Below are positions 57,696 through 64,000 of a stretch of DNA of 64,000 nucleotides, piece after piece; position 1 is the stretch's first letter, and the number at the start of each line of letters is the position of its first letter. This DNA comes from Henricia sp. BOLD:AAB3569 (lineage: Eukaryota; Echinodermata; Asteroidea; Spinulosida; Echinasteridae), in NCBI GenBank assembly GCA_037783545.1, contig JBBELK010000671.1, positions 124,001 to 188,000 of the forward strand. Direction: 5' to 3'. The notes beneath the pieces are model-generated. The model was given only the letters and a program-made list of their open reading frames with translations, made no database searches and was not told the origin of the DNA. The translations under genes were made by a program, and so were the position numbers.

Positions 57696-57900
57696 AAAAC
57701 AGGGTGTCAACATTTCTGCGCCAGAACCTTCCACTCCTATTACTCAGACCATTCCCCTCCCTGCCCGGGAGATCCAACTAACAAAACCCTGGTGCCAAAA
57801 GAGTACGGCTTAAAATGGGGTGTCAACACTTGTGGTCCAGAACCCCACTGTCAACATTTCTACGTCAAAACACAATTGTCAAGATTCTGCGCCAGAACCC
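57690..57900 (+). repeat. Short tandem repeat, diverged
   Basis: TGTCAACATTTCTGCGCCAG and variants (TGTCAACACTTGTGGTCCAG, TGTCAACATTTCTACGTCA, TGTCAAGATTCTGCGCCAGA) followed by AACCC recur four times with uneven spacing. Confidence 0.6.
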
Positions 57901-59318
57901 CCCTTACAACTACTACTAGAACAAGTGAATGGTAAAAAAGTCCCGTGCACGGCACTTTTTTGGAAAACCATCTTCGGTTGTAATTTTTCCAGCATGAAAT
58001 GCTATTTTGGACGGAAATAAACACTTTGAGTAAGGTATTTTTTGTCAACCCATGAAAAACAAAATTGGGCCATTGCAAATGATCCAATGGGCCTGCAATG
58101 GTCTTACTAAAATTTCATTTCATTAAAAATGTCGTTTCGGCTGTTTGGCCTTTATCTTAAAAATAGACAACAAAAGAATGAAACTAGAGCATTAACCCCA
58201 TTGCGACGGGAACATGCAGTTTTAAGTGTACATGTAAATGTGTCTTGGGGCCGTTTTACAAAAATAGCTAATGGGTCAGAACTACAAGGGCAGAGCTGGT
58301 CTCTCAACTTGTTGGCTTGGGCAGTTTTTGTTTTTTGACCCATGACTTGACTCTGGATAAAATGACTTGTGACCAGACTTGGGAAATGAAATTAATTGAC
58401 GACTTGAAATAAAAACTAGTCATCAAGTCTCCAGCCCCAGAGACATATAACCAAAACTGCAAGTGCAGTCTCCTTCTCCAGGGGAATAAATTTGAAAATG
58501 TTTATATCCTCTGAAAAGGGGTTAAACATTGGCGACAAGAAAGAAAAAAATTGAACTTTTATATCTGTACATGTTATAAGTGAAACATGGGACACCGCAT
58601 AGAAGTAATGTGAAACATTCAGCTGAAGTGATGTGAAACATTAAGCTAAAGTAATTTCCCCGCCCTCACCCTTAAGGCAAACTTAAGGCAAATAATGAAT
58701 TTAATTTTGTGACTACGTTTATTCACATGTTCTTTGGGACCATTTGGAAATGATTTTAAATTGCAGAGAAACAAACGAAAACAATTAAGTAAAAATGATT
58801 ACATGTATATTAGAGAGGTTTCGCAAGGTAACGAATACGGTTACAAATACGGATATGATAATGGTAACCTTTCACGTTGATGCGTTCACTGAACTTGGTT
58901 TCGCACTGTGTGACTACGTACATGTGCTGAATCTGCTCTGCGCTTGGCTTTTGTTTTAGATGATTTTCCTCACTTTCACGGGCATGACTCATTAAATTCG
59001 ATCGGTATTCAAGATACATCACAAAGAAACAAAATGCACACAACTTATTAATCCATCACAGATTTAATTCGATCGGTATTCATAGAAGATACATCACAAA
59101 GAAACAAAATGCATACAACTTATTAATTCATCACGGAAAAAGCGAAAAATCCCTTAAACCGGTATCTGTTTTTATGCTAAGCGTATGGAGGCTGATATCC
59201 GTTATTTACGCGTATGAAAACATGTGTACTAAGGTTACGCGTCACGAGAAGCGCATAAAGTCATTACGTATCCATATCTGTATCCGTAAGTGTGTGAAAC
59301 ATCCCTATCGAAACCCAC
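57901..59318. other. Intron sequence, small repeats only
   Basis: GCCATTGCAAATGATCCAAT near 58070 resembles TCATTGCAAATGATCCACTG near 18685, an old shared repeat. TTAATTCGATCGGTATTCA and AGATACATCACAAAGAAACA recur at 58990-59030 and 59064-59110, a short tandem duplication. No gene. Confidence 0.45.
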
Positions 59319-59462
59319 CTTGAGCTCAACTGCACATGTGCCAAGTAATAGAAGAGAGTCACCATCCCAGACATCAATGTGAAGAGTTTGCTGGTACAAA
59401 TACTTCAAAAATAATGGACCCTCACAAGGTTTCAAGAAAGCAGGATCTACTTTGTAATGCAC
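59319..59462 (-). CDS. NPHP4: NPHP4 exon b, C2-like domain strand
   Basis: This 144-nt exon (48 codons, phase 0 to 0) lies between CCAACAG and the donor AAG|GTGGGT. It contains [14 protein letters not shown], which closely matches the nephrocystin-4 segment around the C2-like fold ([12 protein letters not shown] as I remember it from vertebrates). Nephrocystin-4 is a scaffold at the transition zone of primary cilia, where it works with NPHP1 and RPGRIP1/RPGRIP1L. The exon is followed in phase by the 50319-50420 exon after an 8.9-kb intron full of mobile DNA. Family assignment is firm; function is taken from vertebrate orthologues. Confidence 0.92.
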
Positions 59463-59644
59463 CTGTTGGCCAAAGAAAATTTAATGCTTTTAGCAAAACA
59501 CAGGTAGATTAGAACTTATATCAACTTGCCACAACAAGGCACTCTGATACCTGATGACGCCTTTCAAAAATGTGTAGGTTTTAGGGATGTGTAGGTTTTA
59601 GGGATGGTGAATTAATTTGATATAAATGTAGTCAAATATCCATA

Positions 59645-59917
59645 AGTTTGGATAGGGAATCTGGATGCAGTGAAAAACTTGGCTCCACCGGAATTCGAAC
59701 TGCAGACCTCCTGCTTAACGTGCAGACACCCTACCAATTTGCAGAGCTTGTCAAGCTCATGTGATAGCCAATCCCAAAAAAACGCATTTCAAGACTACCA
59801 GTTGGCTTCATAGCTTAATTACGGTAGTAGAGCATCAGCACGTTAAGCAGAAGGTCCGCTTTTGAATCCCAGCAGCCCAGTTGTTTTTCACTGCATCCAG
59901 ATTCCCAAATCCAAACT
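59645..59917. repeat. Inverted pair of tRNA-like arms
   Basis: The left arm (59645-59735) and right arm (59829-59917) are reverse complements over about 90 bp, sharing GAATCTGGATGCAGTGAAAA and CTGCTTAACGTGC. Each arm, read outward, looks like a tRNA 3' half: GGTCTGCAGTTCGAATTCC on the minus strand and GGTCCGCTTTTGAATCCC on the plus strand, with A-box-like TGGTAGGGTGTCTGC and GGTAGTAGAGCATCAGC before them. It is probably a tRNA-derived SINE in head-to-head arrangement. A genuine tRNA gene is unlikely. Confidence 0.6.
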
Positions 59918-61690
59918 CAAATTTGAGTTATTTTCGAAATCATATTATTGAAGTGAAAATGAAGGTAAAGTGTTTTTCTCCCCAAAATATGCTTAATGTT
60001 TGAGAGACCCCTTCGTAAATTGCTAATTAATCAATCACATTTATGGTGTCTTCAGTCTGATGCGGAAACATTGAACAAAGTAAGGTTTTCAACATGTTTC
60101 TCAAAACTCACATTTTTTGTCAAAATTACTATTTTCTATATGTTCGCATTTTTAACAGCAAAGTATAAGCCCCATCCAGGAAACTAATTCGATGTGATGG
60201 TCCATCAAGCCAAAATGAAGCTGCTTCTGAAAAGTTGAAAATTTTTAATTTTTTCTCAAATTTCCATTTTTGAAATAAAAATGATTGTAACGTTCAGTGT
60301 TTTTGCAAATAAGTATGCATGTTCAAGCATGGCACACCTGTAAGTAGTTGTCGGATCTTCTACATTCACAATACCTGCATCTGTCCTAATCAAAAGTGGA
60401 ATTTAAAAAAACTAAGAAATATCAAAAATACTTCTGAGATGCTGCTATTGTTAACGGCAACAAAATGAAGGCCTCATCAGGGAATTGGATGTGAGCCTCC
60501 AATAAACCAAATGAGCATCTGAAAAACCAACATGTTGGATGTTTCTCAAAATAATGTAATATTTTCTCCCCAAACTATTGCAATGTATGTTTGATGCTTT
60601 ATAATGCCCCTTAACATTTGGTGAAATGGTTATAGTGGAAAATTGCTATAAAGCACATTGTGGGAACCAATCTTGATCTTCATAAGGTATAATAGTTAGG
60701 AAACCTGATTGATGGTTGCTATTAAAGTGAAATGTTTGTTTTATGTTCAATGATATAGCAACTTTCCACAGAATACTGGTGTTTCTGGGATCTATGAAAC
60801 ATATCTTCACTGCCATAGCTGAAGGTTGGGTGTGGGGTGGTGGTTTCATTAGGCACGAAGTATACATGTACAGTGTAGTTCAATCTGACAAGCACGGGGT
60901 TCAATGAACAACGCTGATTTTGAGATGTACAGTGTAATCAATATGAAGGCCTTATAAAATGCGTTTTATCGACTTTACTTCCCATTTTCCACTTGTCCCT
61001 TCTTTGTCCCCTCCCAAACCCTGTTTTTACAAGGGGGTGCACGGGAGGCGAGGTGGAACATTCATCACTTTTTTGGGGAGGATAACAATCTTATCCACGA
61101 AATTAAGTTTAATACATGCACCTTTAACATTGCTTAAACACCAAATAAGAATTTGGACGGTAATTTCCAGTAAACTTAAATCCAGCATTTTGTTTGTGCA
61201 GGCCCATACCTGATGCGCATGACACCACATACATCTTTGTTACCATGGTTACCATAACGTATTGTACATGGGTTTACATTTTGTGCTTCTGTTTGTGAAG
61301 ATACATGCTACACATCAGCCATATTACTAAAACCATATATGAGGGCCTCAGGGCTCGAGATGGCTTAATTTTCTCGTCTACTCTTGGTGTGTATGGAAAT
61401 TTAACACAACATCGACGCTTCCGAGGAAGCGCTTAGCTGACCCTCCCGATTATGTAACCCAGCAATAGGTATAAAAATGGTTGAAAATGTACTGTCTGAA
61501 ATCTATAAGTGGCATTACTTCTAATGTGCATCAAATCAACAGCCTACAGAGCGTGGGGAAGGGGAGCAAGGGCTGCATATGACCTTACATGCACTGTTGA
61601 AACTTCATGGGACAGAAAAATGCTGATAAGTAGCATTTCGGGGAGGAGGGAGCGCCGGGGTCTTGAAAAATAATACGATGTTGACAACTT
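59918..61690. other. Intron sequence, nothing firm
   Basis: AT-rich NPHP4 intron. Small ORFs have no recognisable motif. Confidence 0.4.
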
Positions 61691-61701
61691 TGGACGGCCC
61701 T

Positions 61702-61935
61702 TTATTCCCCAAATCTCGGATCAATTTTAATACCCGTACATGTATTAATTATTATTAGGAAAGAGTCAGTTTTGATGATGAGCTCCCGAAATGTTATGCA
61801 CCTAGAGTTACATTTAAAGGTATTATGGGGAATGGGAGGGTTAGTGTCATTATCAGGTGCGACTCCGACTAGAAGGTCTCGCAGATTTGGAGGGTTTCTG
61901 TAAACTACCAATGGCTCTTCCGGAACTGCCCGCGA
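61702..61935 (-). pseudogene. Penelope-like element fragment
   Basis: The minus strand reads VVYRNPPNLRDLLVGVAP, then a spacer, then FKCNSRCITFRELIIKTDSF and CTGIKIDPRFG. The order (YxxPPNLRDLLV, a Cys-x3-Cys-x-Thr region, a Gly-x-Lys-Ile block) matches the linker between reverse transcriptase and GIY-YIG endonuclease in Penelope-like elements. The frame ends at a stop and what follows is only weakly similar to GIY-YIG. No reverse transcriptase is nearby. Confidence 0.55.
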
Positions 61936-62416
61936 AGATGATATGAGGTATGAAGTACATGTATATAGAGATTACAACTGGCAATCTGGCGTCTAGGGGG
62001 AAGGGAAGGATGATAAGTAACAACAAGTGGAATTATGTTAAGGCTATGAGCTTGGGGTTTACGTTTCTCAGCTGGCGTAAGGTCCCCGGAAAGGGACTTG
62101 GCTTTCTAAATGGACCTGTGTACCGCACAAGAGCTATGTCCTCGTGAAACAAGGGTCCTACGAGTGACGGGCAAAATCAGAGTCATTAGAACAGATGTGC
62201 CGGAGGCGAAGAACTTGGCTATATGCAATATCAGTTTTAAGGATTGCTGTCTTAACATTTAAAGATACATGTAGTATACATGATTGGTAAACTGTTACAA
62301 ATAGTTTTATCCCCCGGTGTGATTGAAGATATGCATAATTAAAACCAGCCTGAGCAAAAACCAGCTCCGTACTTCGTCTAACTTTTGAGAAAACAGTCAA
62401 AAAAGGGTTTGCAGTC

Positions 62417-62567
62417 ATTTCGCCCTAAAACTACTTCGCCCTGAACCATTTCGCCCAGAACCACGTACTGTGCACGAAGTGGTTTTTGGGCGATGTAGTG
62501 TTTGGACGAAGTAATTTGGGGCGAAATGGTTTTGGGGCGAATTGAATTTTCGTCTCATGAGACGAAA
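62417..62567. repeat. Palindromic minisatellite
   Basis: Left side: CATTTCGCCCTAAAACTA, CTTCGCCCTGAACCA, TTTCGCCCAGAACCA. Right side: the complements (GTGGTTTTTGGGCGA, GGGCGAAATGGTTTTGGGGC). A separate palindrome TTTCGTCTCATGAGACGAAA follows at 62548-62567. Confidence 0.75.
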
Positions 62568-62915
62568 ACTAACTTTTTTCACTTATTTCTCAAAGACTAT
62601 AGCACTTTAGACAAAACCATTTCAAGGGAGGTTTTCTACGCTATACGGTCATCATGTTTATATTGTGTAAGTTAGGCGTAAATCTGTGAACATTTCTGAT
62701 TTTCGAGATTACCAATGATGTACATGTATACTGCCTTTAAGTACATGTACAAGTAGCTAAAAACAAAAAACTGTAGGCTAGTTTACCAACATTCTTCTTA
62801 AGGTATGCTATGCCTTTATTTCAAGAATCCGTAAAAAGTTTCATATTGCAAATAATATTGGCCTTTAATCTCCACTTGAAGTTTCATCATTAAAATATCT
62901 GGAAAACATGCCTAC

Positions 62916-63030
62916 CATCAAGCCTGGAGCTTCATCTGCAGCACCTTCATCACTTTTCGTCTTTTTCAGAACACAGGGCAATCTTTGTGAATCTGATGTC
63001 AACTTGCCTTCAACATTTCCAAGAAGCAAT
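62916..63030 (-). CDS. NPHP4: NPHP4 (nephrocystin-4) exon a, most upstream one seen
   Basis: This is a 115-nt coding segment on the minus strand, preceded by a good acceptor (T-rich tract, then CATAG) and followed by the donor ATG|GTAGGC. Only one frame is open. It starts with one base that completes a codon from an exon outside the window and ends in phase 0, as the next exon needs. The peptide begins LLLGNVEGKLTSDSQ and then turns polar and charged. Alone it is not diagnostic. I assign it to nephrocystin-4 because of its strand, its phase and its place just before the C2-like exon. No further exon is visible between 63031 and 64000. Confidence 0.72.
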
Positions 63031-64000
63031 CTATGACAAAAAAATAAAATAATAATAATAATAATAAGAAGAAAACAGTTTACTTTTCCCCTCTTCGCAC
63101 AATGCATTGCATTCGAGTGAGTCATAATTATTCCTCACAAATTCTGCATGCAATCTTCAAAAGAAGAACTACAACTCATTGGGACTGTGGGTGCAACGTT
63201 TAAGCCCAAATCGCCTACATTTCAAGAAGATGCCTTATTCTTGGTGATCTGAGGCAATGTAATGTGTAATTTTTACATATATAAACATGTATGAAAGTCT
63301 GCTGCCTTTATTAAAACATATAAAGTGTGTTACAAATAATACTAATTTTCAGTTATTGTGAAACAGTGGCACCAGATTTGGGCCAAAAGACCAAATTTCA
63401 ATAATTTGTGCTCTGGAGACTAAGTCCAACGAATTTATGCCAAACAAATCATATACCAGGTTCTGATCATGGTATTTAGCTGAAATGTGGTCAGTAGGTA
63501 CAGTACACAATATGACAACAACAGGTTCAGAGAAAAACAAATTTTAAAAACTTTTCTTAAAAATTGAGTTTTAGGGTAAAACAATATCCATGAACTTGCA
63601 GCAAATAATACCAGAATTTTTGGCCAGATTTCTACTGGCAAATACTGGCAGATTTTATTCCCATTTCACCTGGAGACAGAATATTTGCTATGTTTCGTTA
63701 AAAGTTGCGCGTTTAACAAAATTGGCTGATTTTTCAAAGCTTCGTTTTAACCCAAAACTGTCGCCCAGTGTTAAAACACGCAAGCAGAAATGGAAAGATC
63801 GTGTCATAAGCTTTCAAGTGCGCCCTAAATTGTTGAAACTGGGCAAGATTTGCCATTGAGAAATTCTAAATTTCAATACGGGCACCCGCGCGGCTCGCAT
63901 GTCGGCCGAGCTCGAAGAGTGTGGAGTAGGTAATTTCACTGATTTCACTGATATTTGATTTTTTATTTAATATTATTGTAAAAAGAAGGCTCTAGTTTTT
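63031..64000. other. NPHP4 intron, right edge
   Basis: An ATAATAATAATA microsatellite lies near 63050. An 89-codon plus-strand ORF (63590-63859) has no recognisable motif. No upstream NPHP4 exon is visible before the edge. Confidence 0.45.

Noticed and set aside
57301..57813. 170-codon plus-strand ORF
   Set aside because: It includes a TACATGTAC run and low-complexity proline/arginine-rich sequence; no conserved block is visible.
59690..59890. True tRNA gene
   Set aside because: Only A- and B-box-like parts and a partial anticodon arm are readable; no complete cloverleaf, and the two copies form a palindrome.
63590..63859. 89-codon plus-strand ORF near the right edge
   Set aside because: No recognisable domain and AT-rich composition typical of chance ORFs here.

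Overview
The window is animal genomic DNA: interrupted coding, GT-AG introns, and many non-LTR retrotransposons, BEL-type LTR pieces, DNA transposons and foldback elements. The repeat mix and the very common palindrome TACATGTA suggest a marine invertebrate. Amphioxus, a hemichordate or a mollusc would all fit, and I cannot choose between them. There is no bacterial-style gene organisation, CRISPR array or operon.

The backbone is one host gene on the minus strand. Eleven small exons at 62916-63030, 59319-59462, 50319-50420, 38771-38978, 38226-38455, 28010-28068, 25043-25210, 19509-19713, 10589-10681, 9870-10026 and 7986-8068 join in perfect phase. They give about 521 codons that I recognise as the middle and C-terminal half of nephrocystin-4 (NPHP4), a ciliary transition-zone protein. 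The first and last exons lie outside the window. One intron (28069-38225) appears to use a GC donor. Nearly everything else is intron filled with repeats.

Region by region: 1-4930 holds two minus-strand LINEs, an open endonuclease-RT reading frame butted against a broken element with a 2A-like NPGP motif. 4.9-7.9 kb is a CRE-rich non-coding repeat. 8-10.7 kb has three NPHP4 exons, a foldback and a small element with a perfect 9-bp target duplication. 10.7-19.5 kb has a Tc1 remnant, a foldback, a LINE 3' tail, the CRE-rich repeat with its hairpin head, and an 854-bp tandem duplication. 20.2-22.4 kb has an RTE-like reverse transcriptase. 23.4-24 and 36.7-37.3 kb are inverted copies of a THAP-like exon. 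30.3-35.8 kb has a SINE, hairpin units, the CRE-rich repeat and a deleted BEL/Pao element whose gag contains a 1.5-kb minisatellite. 35.95-36.7 kb is a foldback with arms of about 190 bp. 39.9-41.5 kb is a GACGTC-rich satellite. 44.7-50.3 kb has several TIR elements, including a 3.4-kb element between 14-bp direct repeats beside an NPHP4 exon. 53.8-54.6 kb is a deleted mariner/Tc1 element with intact TIRs. 55.2-57.3 kb is an unrecognised decayed multi-gene cluster, possibly from a large virus-like transposon. 59.6-59.9 kb is an inverted pair of tRNA-like arms, and 61.7-61.9 kb a Penelope-like fragment.

The host gene and the repeats have no evident functional link. The most unusual items are the hairpin units whose stems differ between copies but stay paired, the 55-57 kb cluster, the 3.4-kb TIR element, the coding minisatellite in gag and the GC-AG intron.
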